From assembly GCA_965203735.1 (NCBI GenBank), contig OZ241909.1, positions 3,100,001 to 3,164,000 on the forward strand: 64,000 nucleotides of DNA, read 5' to 3'. The notes beneath the pieces were generated by a model, which made no database searches, was not told the DNA's origin, and worked only from the letters and a program-made list of their open reading frames with translations. This stretch comes from Bin55 sp965203735 (GTDB taxonomy: Bacteria > Pseudomonadota > Gammaproteobacteria > Pseudomonadales > Azotimanducaceae). Position numbers and translations under genes: made by a program. Every line of letters starts with the position of its first letter. Position 1 is the first letter of the stretch. Below are positions 27,538 through 37,083 of the stretch, piece after piece.

Positions 27538-28425
27538 ATGGCCTCAACAACATCGCCGCTAACACCACAAAAAGGACTTAAGAGCTTTGTTGCAAAGTAT
27601 GGTCTTGCAGTCGATCTAATCGGGCTTCTTCTAAGCATCGTGGTTATACACTCGCTCTATGTGATCCTCATCGAACCTGCGGCTGCCAACGCATTAGCAG
27701 TCGCTGAGAGTGCGGGAACCGTTCCAGAACGCACATTCGCAATTATTTTCAAAGACTTAGAACAGGAATTGTGCCTGATTCTTACGCTTTGGTGCATCTG
27801 GTTGTGGTTCTTTCGCTACAGATTGTTTCAAAGCGATAGCTATTTGCTCGAGCTTGACATCCTCCGTCTAGATCGTCTTGATGATGAGACCCTTAGATCT
27901 GGAAAGTCAATCTTGGCCTTCGTCGATGAGAGAATTCAGCACCTGCAATCCGAGGTTAGTGGAACGCAACTCGTAAATGCTCTCGATCTCGCAGTTCAGA
28001 GACTGCGCCTCAATCAGAGTTTTCACGAAGCTAACGAAGTGGCCACCGAAGCCTGCGACCTCCACTTGGAACTTCTCAATTCGAGACTCTCCATATCCAA
28101 GTACATCTTGTGGGCCATTCCATCCGTGGGCTTTCTTGGTACGGTTCGAGGCATCAGTGAAGCTCTGACGAAAGCACATGAAGCTATGCAAGGAGACATA
28201 TCGGGCATCGGTGCGAGTCTAGGAGTTGCCTTCAATTCCACTTACGTAGCGCTCTTCTTGAGTCTAATATTGATGTTGATCTCGAACACGCTGCAGGGTC
28301 GAGAAGAGAGACTCGTGGCGCGTTTCAAGCACTTCATATCCACTAGTTTCATCCCTGTCTTGAGCGCACGGTTGACCGAAGAGACGGCAACTAAGGCAGA
28401 CTCGGAAGACGACGCGATTGAGTAA
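27538..28425 (+). CDS. MotA/TolQ/ExbB-type proton channel protein
   Basis: A 295-residue inner-membrane protein with four hydrophobic helices (about 23-45, 76-93, 186-205 and 225-250) and a cytosolic loop between helices 2 and 3, as in TolQ/ExbB/MotA. The family signature is PSVGFLGTVRGISEAL (residues 195-210), followed by the conserved GASLGVAFNSTYVAL. Such pentamers use the proton or sodium gradient to turn a dimer of MotB/ExbD-like helices. The adjacent VWA proteins carry the matching N-terminal helix, so they are its likely partners. Confidence 0.88.
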   Translation: MASTTSPLTPQKGLKSFVAKYGLAVDLIGLLLSIVVIHSLYVILIEPAAANALAVAESAGTVPERTFAIIFKDLEQELCLILTLWCIWLWFFRYRLFQSDSYLLELDILRLDRLDDETLRSGKSILAFVDERIQHLQSEVSGTQLVNALDLAVQRLRLNQSFHEANEVATEACDLHLELLNSRLSISKYILWAIPSVGFLGTVRGISEALTKAHEAMQGDISGIGASLGVAFNSTYVALFLSLILMLISNTLQGREERLVARFKHFISTSFIPVLSARLTEETATKADSEDDAIE

Positions 28426-29545
28426 GCAAATTCGTCGCGATGATGCGGTCGGCTTCTCTCTTTCTTTCCTCGATTTACTTAGTTGTGGTCTCGGGGCTGC
28501 GATTCTCCTTTTGTTGGTTGTGAAACACGGATCTACAGATGTACCCATTAATACTGAAGCCTACGTCGCGTCACAAGCAAAACGGCTACAGAACGAACTG
28601 GATGAACGTCTGCAAGAAAAATCCGGACTCGAAGAACAACTGGCCTCTGCCGTGGAAGAAATTGAGAACGCCGCGTCCAAGAAAACCGCGCTGGCAACAG
28701 CCCAGGATGATGTGTTGGCCGACCTACGCCGACAATTGGCAAATCTATCCGATGCAAGAGACAGACTTCAGTCGGCGTCTGACGAACTTCAGGCACTGCA
28801 GGCAATACCAGTAGAGGAACCCGAGCCGAAAACAGGCCCTACTGGGCATCTTGGTGGTCTTTATGTTTCAGACTCGCAGGTTGTTGTGCTACTCGATCGA
28901 TCCGCGAGCATGCTTGACCGCTCATTGGTTGAGATCATTCGACTTCGACTAGCTAGCAAGAAAACACGTCAAGACGTAGAAAAGTGGTCCACTGCAAGAA
29001 AAGCAGCGGAATGGGCTTTCAACAGAGTTAAAGACAAGCAGACCTTTCAACTTCTCACCTTTAGTGATACGGTTCTTGACATTAACGGTAATGGCGTAGC
29101 TCCCGGCAGTCAACTGTCTTGGTTAACAAAAGGAGATGCCGGCTCGGAACTCAAGAATGTACAGGCCATGTTGGACACTGTGGACGCGAATGGACCGACA
29201 AACCTCGAGAGAGCGTTTGAAGCTATTGCCACGTTACGTCCTTCGCCGAAGCAGGTCCTTCTCATTACCGATGGTTTGCCCACTGTTCCGGAGAATGTGA
29301 GTCTTGGTCGGATCCGTGGATGCCCAAATGCTAGGGCGGGGCGGGTGCCGATCCTCTCTCCCCAATGCAGAAAAAATATTTTCGAACGATCAATGCAAAC
29401 GTTTAGGTCAAAGCTCAGAGACACAAGCATCAGTGTTGTATTGCTTCCTCTTGACGGTGACGCGCAAGCTATGTATTCATACTGGGACCTTGCAGCTCGC
29501 TCACGTGGACGAGTTCTCACTCCTGCAGAGGGCTGGCCATGGTGA
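28418..29545 (+). CDS. MotB/ExbD-like anchored coiled-coil VWA protein 1
   Basis: A 375-residue protein. The start is a TTG overlapping the channel stop by eight bases; the nearby ATG is out of frame. An N-terminal helix GFSLSFLDLLSCGLGAAILL (12-31) resembles the MotB/ExbD pore helix, with Asp19 where these families keep their proton-carrying aspartate. A coiled coil follows (about 47-130), then a von Willebrand A domain from 150 with an intact MIDAS: DRSAS (160-164), a threonine in GPTNLERAF and an aspartate in LLITDGLPT. The VWA domain would be periplasmic. Confidence 0.85.
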   Translation: MSKQIRRDDAVGFSLSFLDLLSCGLGAAILLLLVVKHGSTDVPINTEAYVASQAKRLQNELDERLQEKSGLEEQLASAVEEIENAASKKTALATAQDDVLADLRRQLANLSDARDRLQSASDELQALQAIPVEEPEPKTGPTGHLGGLYVSDSQVVVLLDRSASMLDRSLVEIIRLRLASKKTRQDVEKWSTARKAAEWAFNRVKDKQTFQLLTFSDTVLDINGNGVAPGSQLSWLTKGDAGSELKNVQAMLDTVDANGPTNLERAFEAIATLRPSPKQVLLITDGLPTVPENVSLGRIRGCPNARAGRVPILSPQCRKNIFERSMQTFRSKLRDTSISVVLLPLDGDAQAMYSYWDLAARSRGRVLTPAEGWPW

Positions 29546-29573
29546 GTAACTTGATTGTCGCGGATGTGAAAAA

Positions 29574-30581
29574 GTGACTCGTTTCGTTACCGAGAAAAAG
29601 GAGGATCAAACATCCGTTAGTTTTCTCGACGTCATTGCCTGCGCGTTTTGCGCCATTGTGATTCTGGTTCTCATCCTACCCATTGGGCAACAAACTCTCA
29701 CGGAAACGAAAGAGACTCCTAGCTCGCCTGCAGGTCGGCTTCTATTCCTCATTGACGCAACAGAGACTGAGATTACCTCGCTTCAAGCGCAAATTGAGGA
29801 AACTCAAGAACTGCTGGCCGAAATCGAATCGGAATCCGCATCCCTATCCGAGGCTACAAATCAAATTTCAATTGCAGTGAAGAATGCCGATTCACGGACT
29901 TCCACACTAGAAGCACAACGTCAAGCACTCGCACAAACTCGCACGATTATTGAAACTACGCGTCCTCAAGGTCCTGACACAGAACAGGTGGAGACTGAAC
30001 TAGCGGGCATTCCCGTCGACTCTGAATACATCGCGTTTGTAATTGACACTTCGGGAAGTATGCAATCCATTTGGCGGGACGTTTCAAAGGAAATCGAACG
30101 ACTCTGGCTTCTGTATCCGCGGCTCAAGGGCTTTCAGATTATGAACGACAACGGGAATTACCTTTACAAGCGAAATAAGGGACGCTGGATTACGGACTCT
30201 CCGAGTGCAAGAAAGAGAGCTCTGACACGCATGCAGACTTGGCTCGGATTCTCTAACAGTAGTCCCGTCGAGGGAATCGAACAAGCAATTGACGACCTGT
30301 ACCGAGAGGGGATAAAGATGGCAGTCATTGTCGTTGGAGACGACTACCAAGGGGACAGTTTTCAAACTTTTCTCGACAAGATCGACCAAATAGTCAGTTC
30401 TCGTTCAGTAGGTGAAGGAGACCTAAGAATCCATGCAATGGGATTTTGGAATGAAATGACCGCACAACCCGGGCGGTTTGGCTCTTTGATGCGCGAACTC
30501 ACCAACAGGTACGACGGAGCGTTCGTCGCTTTAGACTCAAATCTCAATCCATGGACCATAGGGGATTTCCGATTTCCCTGA
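29574..30581 (+). CDS. MotB/ExbD-like anchored coiled-coil VWA protein 2
   Basis: A 335-residue protein parallel to its upstream neighbour: helix VSFLDVIACAFCAIVILVLI (residues 15-34) with Asp19, a coiled coil (about 62-130) and a von Willebrand A domain whose MIDAS is DTSGS (158-162) with a serine in SNSSPVEGI and an aspartate in VIVVGDDY. The start is GTG (VTRFVTEKK), 28 bases after the first VWA gene. The two are different enough to be partners, not copies, as in hetero-oligomeric ExbD-like pairs. It is the last gene of the cluster. Confidence 0.83.
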   Translation: MTRFVTEKKEDQTSVSFLDVIACAFCAIVILVLILPIGQQTLTETKETPSSPAGRLLFLIDATETEITSLQAQIEETQELLAEIESESASLSEATNQISIAVKNADSRTSTLEAQRQALAQTRTIIETTRPQGPDTEQVETELAGIPVDSEYIAFVIDTSGSMQSIWRDVSKEIERLWLLYPRLKGFQIMNDNGNYLYKRNKGRWITDSPSARKRALTRMQTWLGFSNSSPVEGIEQAIDDLYREGIKMAVIVVGDDYQGDSFQTFLDKIDQIVSSRSVGEGDLRIHAMGFWNEMTAQPGRFGSLMRELTNRYDGAFVALDSNLNPWTIGDFRFP

Positions 30582-30892
30582 ATTTCAATCCAAGTAGCGC
30601 ACCAAACGGCAACGTGATCTTATTCATGCAGTGTTGGCGCACCAACGGGCTTTGCATAAGTTCTAGGAGACATTGAGTAAGTCCAACAAAAAACTTTATC
30701 AGTGTCTAAAATGTGATAGTCGTTCTCATGGCGTAGTTCGACGCGAATTTACTGCAACTTGCTCTGTCACTTGGAGGCTTTGGGTTTCAATAGGCAAGTG
30801 AATACCAAGACTTGAACAACAGCTGATCTTGCTCTTTCATAACGGCTGAAAGTTCGCAAGAAACCCGATAGTGGTAGCAATATTCGGCGTAT
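30582..30892. other. 311-base intergenic region
   Basis: No gene is readable here. A short direct repeat, GCGCACCAA(A)CGG, occurs at 30597-30609 and 30637-30648; its meaning is unclear. The stretch after 30690 is AT-richer and is the likely promoter region of the large lipoprotein gene. No clear terminator hairpin with a T-run was seen after the second VWA gene. Confidence 0.4.
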
Positions 30893-33800
30893 TTGCTAGA
30901 TTTGTGGCTAATGATTACCCTTAGAAAAATGAGAGGCTCGAATTCGCCGTTTCGGGTGAAGCAACGATACCTTTCCAAGAATCAGTTGCGCTCGACTCGT
31001 GCCTCCCCGGTACAGAGTCAAACAAACCAGCACGGGTTTCGCATTCCTTTCAAGCTAGTCTGGACACTGGCTTCTTGTTGCATCCTAATATTTCTCTCGG
31101 GCTGCGGTGGTGGTGGCGGCGGCACTCCAGATCCCAATCAGCCCGATGATCCTGTAGACCCCGACGATCCGTCCACACCCAACATTCCGAATCCCACTGG
31201 ATTAAGCTTCGTGCAAGACACGGATGCCGGCTTTACGCGTAGGATTATTGGTTCTAGCGAGGCGTTCACAGATCCTGAGTTCTTTGCGGCTGGTGTCGCG
31301 GCCGGTGATTACGACTTGGATGGAGATACAGATCTCTATATCGTTGGTCGTGACTCGGATCCCAATCACCTATATCAGAATCAAGGGGACGGCACCTTCG
31401 AGGAAGTGGGTTCCTCGCTTGGAGTTGGAGTTCGCCACTGGGGGAGTGGTCCTGCGTTCGGAGACATGGACGGCGACGGCGATCTTGACCTATTTGTTGG
31501 ATCGGTAGTTAACAACCCTATTTACTTGTTCGAGAATCGCCTCAATGAGGAGGAAGAGAGTTTTGTGGACATCACACCATCATCCCTCCTCACCATTGAT
31601 GCACAACACACTATTTCAGCTCTGTTCTTCGACTACGACACCGACGGATTTCTCGATCTCTTTCTGACACACTGGGGCGCAAACTGGGCACCTGGCATCG
31701 ACACTGAATTCATTTGGCGCAACAATGGAGACCGAACCTTTTCCAGCGTGAGCATACAAGCTGGAGTTGCGTATTCCTCCCATGAGCGCTTCGACTGGAG
31801 TTTCACACCGAACCTAACTGATATTGACGGTGATGGATATGCGGATTTTCTATTGGCTTCTGATTTTGTGACGAGCGAAATTTATCTCTACATTGGCGAC
31901 GGGAAATATGTACGGATTACTGACAGAAACGTGATCAAAGATCAGTCTGGAATGGGAGCTGCCGTGGCAGATTTTGACAACGACGGCGATATGGATTGGT
32001 TCGTAACCTCTATCTACAACCAAGATGTCGGTTTCGGAAATAGTTTTGGAAATCGACTCTATAGAAATCTCGGCGGCGGCTTCTGGGAAGATGCAACCGA
32101 CGAATCCGGCACGAAAAACGGCGACTGGGGATGGGGTGCTTGCGCTGCTGACTTCGATCAGGATGGGTTGATTGACCTAATGATGGTGAACGGTTGGGCT
32201 GAAGTTGGTAAGGATTACAACGACAGACCAATTCGATTCTGGCGGAATCTAGGTAATGGGATGGAATTCCAAGAAATGGGCGAGACGGTCGGTATGACCA
32301 ACGACGGCCAAGGACGGGGGCTTGCTTGTTTTGACTCGGATGGCGACGGAGATCAGGACGTAGTAGTAGTCAATAACAGTGAGGACCACATCATCTACTA
32401 CCGCAACGAAACAGATAACGAAAACAACTACTTAATAGTCGAATTGCAGGGGATTAATACAAACCGTTTTGGAGTCGGCGCACGCATCACAGCAACCACT
32501 GAGTCTGGCGACCAAATCCGCGATATTGGCGGCAGCAACAATTTTGTGTCGCACAATCCGCTGGAAGCACACTTTGGTCTCGGCACTGCGACAAGTGTCG
32601 ACATTCATGTTCGATGGCCCGATCTAACTACCACGGAGCTAGAGGGTGTTGCTGTAAACCAGACTCTGTCCATACAAGCCACGGAGACTGCACTGCGTCT
32701 CACCGTAGTTCAAGGCGAGGGAAGTGGCAATTACGAGGAAGGAGATGTCATCGACGTTCGTTCCGACCCCGCAGACAATCATTACTTCTTCTCTCACTGG
32801 AGTAGTAGTGGTGGAGGATCATTTGGAGACGAGTACTCGGAATCAACTACCTTTACGATGCCCACAGAATCAGTAACGATAACCGCTCACTATATTCCCG
32901 GTGTCGGGCCGGACGACAACGTCTCCGTTGCTCGTAGATGGAATGAATTGGTGCTTCAATCCATCCGCAACGACTGGGCTCGACCTACCGTTCACGCTCG
33001 AAACTTGTTTCACACTTCTGCAGCGATGTACGATGCTTGGGTTGCCTATAGTGATCATGAGAGCACTTGGCTATTGGGAAAGAGCCAGAATGGGGTCTCG
33101 TGTGCTTGGACAGATCGTATAACTGACGAAGAAGCTGATGATGTCAAGGAAATGCGCAATGAAGCCATCAGCCATGCGGCATACAACATCATCCGCCACA
33201 GATTCCACAATTCACCGCGTGCGAGTCGCATCCGAATCGATGCCGATGCTCTTATGGGATTTCTAGGCCTTGACAAAGCCAACGAATCCACGGACTGGGA
33301 GAGCGATGATCCAGCCGCAATTGGAAATCACATCGCTGGTTGTTACATAGATTTTGGAATGACAGACGGCTCCAATGAGGAAAACGACTATGCGAATCTA
33401 GCCTACGAACCCGTCAATCCGGCACTGGAACCACACTTACCTGGAAATCCCAACATAATTGACCTCAATCGATGGCAGCCGCTAGCACTTCAGACATTTG
33501 TTGACCAAGCTGGCAATCCATCGACGACCAATCAGCCAGATTTCCTATCGCCGGAATGGGGAAGTGTCTGGCCCTTCTCACTTAAGGAGGAAGACCTAAC
33601 AATAGAGGAAAGAGATGGATTCTCGTATTGGGTCTATCACGACCCGGGAGGCCCACCCCTGACCGGAGATACTGATACGGACGATGCCTACAAGTGGGGG
33701 TTTTCGCTTGTAGCCACTTGGTCTTCTCACTTGGACCCCGCTGATGGCGTGATGTGGGACATATCTCCCGAGACATTGGGAAACATCCAATCCTATCCCG

Positions 33801-34789
33801 AAAGTTCCGACTACGACAGCTACAACGTCTTCTTTGATCTCCTAGAGGGAGGAGATCCGAGCCAAGGCTACGAAACGAATCCAGTCACTGGCGAACCGTA
33901 CGAACCGCAGATTGTTCCTCGCGGCGACTACACTCGAGTGCTCGCGGAATTTTGGGCAGATGGTCCAGACTCGGAGACACCTCCAGGGCATTGGTTCACA
34001 ATTCTCAATACCGCCGTGAACGACCATCCACAATTGGATCGTCGACTAAGCGGCATTGGACCTGTGCTCGACGATCTTGAGTGGGACGTCAAGGCATATT
34101 TCGCTTTAGGCGGCACCATGCATGATGTTGCCATCGTTGCATGGGGCTTGAAGGGTTGGTACGACTATATTCGCCCAGTTTCAGCTATCCGGGCTATGGC
34201 GGATCTTGGGCAGAGCTCCGAACCAGATAGTGCGAACTACAACGTCGGTGGCATTCCACTCATCGAAGACTACATCGAGCTAGTTGCAGAAGGCGACGAG
34301 TTGGCTGGAGAGGAAAACGAACATGTTGACAAAATTAAGGTGTTAGCGTGGCGTGGTCCGGACTATATCGAAGATCCTGCTGAAGACGTTGCTGGAGTTG
34401 GTTGGATTCTGGCGGAAAACTGGTGGCCCTACCAACGTCCTACCTTCGTGACTCCACCATTTGCTGGTTTCGTTTCTGGACACTCTACGTATTCCCGGGC
34501 AGCGGCAGAAGTCCTCACCGCATTCACAGGTTCGGAATATTTTCCTGGAGGTATGAGCGGATTTGAGATCACTGCAAACGAGTTCTTGGTATTTGAACAA
34601 GGTCCTACTGTGGATATGACTCTACAATGGGCAAAGTACTACGATGCTTCCGATCAGTGTAGTTTGTCGCGAATCTGGGGAGGAATACATCCACCGGCTG
34701 ACGACATTCCCGGTCGACTCATCGGCATCGTCGTGGGAAAGAATGCGTTTGAACATGCGACCCTTTACTTTAACGGTCAAGTAGACTAA
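30893..34789 (+). CDS. Giant lipoprotein: FG-GAP repeats, UnbV, InlB-like repeat and vanadium haloperoxidase-type domain
   Basis: A 1298-residue protein. A lipobox LSGC (Cys71) is followed by a Gly run and a Pro/Asp linker. About residues 95-480 hold FG-GAP/VCBS repeats with seven calcium-type DxDxDG motifs such as DMDGDGDLD and DSDGDGDQD. Residues 500-585 match ASPIC/UnbV (GVGARITATTESGDQIRD) and about 600-660 an InlB B-repeat-like unit. The rest resembles vanadium haloperoxidases/PAP2: KGWYDYIRP, FVSGHSTYSR and SRIWGGIHPPADD give the K-x6-RP, SGH and SRx5HxxxD set. The N-terminal start is uncertain; M1, M7, M13 and a GTG near 30956 are options. Confidence 0.83.
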   Translation: MLDLWLMITLRKMRGSNSPFRVKQRYLSKNQLRSTRASPVQSQTNQHGFRIPFKLVWTLASCCILIFLSGCGGGGGGTPDPNQPDDPVDPDDPSTPNIPNPTGLSFVQDTDAGFTRRIIGSSEAFTDPEFFAAGVAAGDYDLDGDTDLYIVGRDSDPNHLYQNQGDGTFEEVGSSLGVGVRHWGSGPAFGDMDGDGDLDLFVGSVVNNPIYLFENRLNEEEESFVDITPSSLLTIDAQHTISALFFDYDTDGFLDLFLTHWGANWAPGIDTEFIWRNNGDRTFSSVSIQAGVAYSSHERFDWSFTPNLTDIDGDGYADFLLASDFVTSEIYLYIGDGKYVRITDRNVIKDQSGMGAAVADFDNDGDMDWFVTSIYNQDVGFGNSFGNRLYRNLGGGFWEDATDESGTKNGDWGWGACAADFDQDGLIDLMMVNGWAEVGKDYNDRPIRFWRNLGNGMEFQEMGETVGMTNDGQGRGLACFDSDGDGDQDVVVVNNSEDHIIYYRNETDNENNYLIVELQGINTNRFGVGARITATTESGDQIRDIGGSNNFVSHNPLEAHFGLGTATSVDIHVRWPDLTTTELEGVAVNQTLSIQATETALRLTVVQGEGSGNYEEGDVIDVRSDPADNHYFFSHWSSSGGGSFGDEYSESTTFTMPTESVTITAHYIPGVGPDDNVSVARRWNELVLQSIRNDWARPTVHARNLFHTSAAMYDAWVAYSDHESTWLLGKSQNGVSCAWTDRITDEEADDVKEMRNEAISHAAYNIIRHRFHNSPRASRIRIDADALMGFLGLDKANESTDWESDDPAAIGNHIAGCYIDFGMTDGSNEENDYANLAYEPVNPALEPHLPGNPNIIDLNRWQPLALQTFVDQAGNPSTTNQPDFLSPEWGSVWPFSLKEEDLTIEERDGFSYWVYHDPGGPPLTGDTDTDDAYKWGFSLVATWSSHLDPADGVMWDISPETLGNIQSYPESSDYDSYNVFFDLLEGGDPSQGYETNPVTGEPYEPQIVPRGDYTRVLAEFWADGPDSETPPGHWFTILNTAVNDHPQLDRRLSGIGPVLDDLEWDVKAYFALGGTMHDVAIVAWGLKGWYDYIRPVSAIRAMADLGQSSEPDSANYNVGGIPLIEDYIELVAEGDELAGEENEHVDKIKVLAWRGPDYIEDPAEDVAGVGWILAENWWPYQRPTFVTPPFAGFVSGHSTYSRAAAEVLTAFTGSEYFPGGMSGFEITANEFLVFEQGPTVDMTLQWAKYYDASDQCSLSRIWGGIHPPADDIPGRLIGIVVGKNAFEHATLYFNGQVD

Positions 34790-34981
34790 TCATTGAATCG
34801 AGACTATGTCACCACGAGACTTCGACTAAAGTACCCTGGTGACTAAGTCAAAGTACAAGCCCATTGCGTTTAGGACCCAACGCAGGTTCATAAGCCATTC
34901 CTTGAGTCAAAGCTCACGGAACCTCAGTAGCACGAGTCGCTCCTTTTTGACGTTGTCAATTGCGCAAACCAAAATCCACGT

Positions 34982-36031
34982 ATGACAACGTACTTCATTC
35001 GTCGGTTCCTTCTAATCATTCCGACTTTTATCGGGGTAACCATTCTCGTATTCACGCTCACTCGCCTTGTTCCTGGTGGACCAATTGAACGCATGCTCAA
35101 CGAAGCGGCAATGGCTGGAGCAGAAGGAACCACTTCAATGTCCACTGACTATGCGGGACGTGGTGGAAGCACGCTTTCCGACGAACAGATGCAAGTGCTT
35201 CGTGAATACTACGGATTTGATAAACCGATCATTGTGAGCTACGGGGAGTGGCTCAGTCGCGTTGTAGTCTTGGATCTTGGAACGTCAACACGCTACACGG
35301 AACCGGTTTGGGACATCATACGTTCGAGATTGCCTATTTCGATTTTCTATGGTGTGACAACCTTGATCCTCACCTACGGCATTTGTATTCCGTTGGGGAT
35401 CGTAAAGGCAATCAAACACAAGACTGTCTTCGACAACATGAGCTCCGCTCTAGTCTTTCTTGGCTATGCCATTCCAAACTATGTTGTGGGCATAGGTCTC
35501 CTGACAGTATTCGCTGCAAACTTTGAGTGGTTTCCGCTTAGCGGATTCGTAAGCGACGACTTCGAGCAGCGTTCGACGTTGGGAAAGGTGGCGGACATTT
35601 TTCATCATGCAACGCTGCCATTGATTGCCTATGTTGCAGGTAGCTTTGCATTCACGACTATGCTCATGAAGAACTCGCTGATGGACAATCTTGCAGCGGA
35701 CTATGTGAGAACTGCGATCGCCAAAGGATTGCACTTCCGATCCGCTATTTTTCGGCATGCATTGCGTAACAGCTTGATACCAATAGCGACTTCTTTCGGC
35801 AATAACCTCTCGTTAATTCTCACGGGTTCGTTCCTAATCGAAAAGATCTTCAATATTGACGGTTTCGGTCTGTTAGGGTTTGAGTCTCTCGTGGAACGAG
35901 ACTACCCCGTCGTTATGGGCATTCTCGTGATATCTTCGCTACTTTTTGTGATTGGCAACATTCTTTCAGACATATGTGTCGCAGTTGTCGATCCTCGAGT
36001 GAAGTTTGGCGCTGACGGATCGAACCAGTAG
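34982..36031 (+). CDS. Peptide/solute ABC transporter permease (DppB/OppB type)
   Basis: A 349-residue inner-membrane permease, first gene of a five-gene importer. It begins with the usual YFIRRFLLIIPTFIGVTILV first helix and has the ATPase-contact loop DYVRTAIAKGLHF with its EAA-like sequence, then FGNNLSLILTGSFLIEKIF. About six helices are visible. A loop of about 60 residues after helix 1 is longer than in E. coli DppB (SMSTDYAGRGGSTLS). The substrate cannot be read from the sequence. Confidence 0.93.
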   Translation: MTTYFIRRFLLIIPTFIGVTILVFTLTRLVPGGPIERMLNEAAMAGAEGTTSMSTDYAGRGGSTLSDEQMQVLREYYGFDKPIIVSYGEWLSRVVVLDLGTSTRYTEPVWDIIRSRLPISIFYGVTTLILTYGICIPLGIVKAIKHKTVFDNMSSALVFLGYAIPNYVVGIGLLTVFAANFEWFPLSGFVSDDFEQRSTLGKVADIFHHATLPLIAYVAGSFAFTTMLMKNSLMDNLAADYVRTAIAKGLHFRSAIFRHALRNSLIPIATSFGNNLSLILTGSFLIEKIFNIDGFGLLGFESLVERDYPVVMGILVISSLLFVIGNILSDICVAVVDPRVKFGADGSNQ

Positions 36032-36040
36032 TCGAGTCTC

Positions 36041-37081
36041 ATGCTAGATCCTCAAACCGTCAAGCAATGGAAAAGGTTTAAGTCCATCAAGAGAGGGTAT
36101 TGGTCCTTCATCATCTTAATGGTGCTGCTTGGACTTAGTCTAGTTGCCGAACTCTTCGTCAATAGCCGCGCGCTCATCGTCTCCTTCGAGGGCAAGTGGC
36201 ACTTTCCGACCTATGCAGGTGTGATACCTGGCGAGACATTTGGGCTCGACTACGACTACGAAACAAACTATCGAGAACTGCAGCAACAATTCAAAGATGA
36301 AAACGAAGGAAATTGGGTGCTAATGCCTTTGGTGCCTTACAACGCCTTCGAGAACGATCTGAGGACTGACAAGTTTCCGCCCTATCCTCCTTCGCTAGAA
36401 ACGCAACACTATCTAGGAACCGATTCAACCGGTCGTGACATAGTGGCACGATTGATGTACGGCTTCAGAATTGCGATGGGGTTTGCCTTAGTCTTGCTTG
36501 TGTGCAGCTACGCCGCTGGCATTCTGGTCGGTTGCGCCATGGGTTATTGGGGCGGTGCCTTCGACCTGCTCTTTCAACGGTTAATCGAAATTTGGAACAC
36601 CATTCCGTTCTTGTACGTGATCATGATCGTCGCCAGTGTCGTAGTCCCGAGTTTTTGGACACTAGTCACAGTCATGGTGATCTTCGGATGGACAGCGATG
36701 ACCTGGAATATGCGAACTTCGACCTACAAAGAAAAGGCTAGAGAGTATGTAGACGCAGCCCGTGCGCTGGGAGCTGGACATTCTCGGGTAATCGGTGTTC
36801 ACATTTTGCCAAACACCATCTCGGTGATTGTGACCTTCATACCCTTTTCGATTGCTAGCGGAGTTGCCTCCTTGACAGCTTTGGACTTCTTGGGATTTGG
36901 TCTGCCCCCACCGACACCTAGCTGGGGTGAACTGCTCTCCCAGGGAACCAATAACCTAGAATCTGGATGGATTGTCGGTTCTGTCGTTTTGGCCATAGTC
37001 GCAGTGCTACTCATGGTCACTTACATAGGCGAAGCCATTCGCGAAGCCTTCGACCCCAAGAAATTTACCTATTACGAGTGA
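36041..37081 (+). CDS. Peptide/solute ABC transporter permease (DppC/OppC/YejE type)
   Basis: The second permease, 346 residues. It has a long N-terminal periplasmic segment after helix 1 (to about residue 125), then HYLGTDSTGRDIVARLMYG, the DppC-family block, and the ATPase-contact loop KAREYVDAARALGAGHSRVI. The extended segment with ETNYRELQQQFKDENEG resembles YejE-type permeases. It starts nine bases after the first permease stop and is followed two bases later by the binding protein. Confidence 0.92.
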   Translation: MLDPQTVKQWKRFKSIKRGYWSFIILMVLLGLSLVAELFVNSRALIVSFEGKWHFPTYAGVIPGETFGLDYDYETNYRELQQQFKDENEGNWVLMPLVPYNAFENDLRTDKFPPYPPSLETQHYLGTDSTGRDIVARLMYGFRIAMGFALVLLVCSYAAGILVGCAMGYWGGAFDLLFQRLIEIWNTIPFLYVIMIVASVVVPSFWTLVTVMVIFGWTAMTWNMRTSTYKEKAREYVDAARALGAGHSRVIGVHILPNTISVIVTFIPFSIASGVASLTALDFLGFGLPPPTPSWGELLSQGTNNLESGWIVGSVVLAIVAVLLMVTYIGEAIREAFDPKKFTYYE

Positions 37082-37083
37082 GG

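Noticed and set aside
30597..30648. Direct repeat GCGCACCAA(A)CGG as a CRISPR-like array
   Set aside because: Only two short copies with unequal sequence; no array, spacers or cas genes were seen in the window.
34790..34981. tRNA or small RNA gene in the gap before the ABC transporter
   Set aside because: No cloverleaf with T-arm GTTCRA and acceptor pairing could be built; the gap most likely holds only a promoter.
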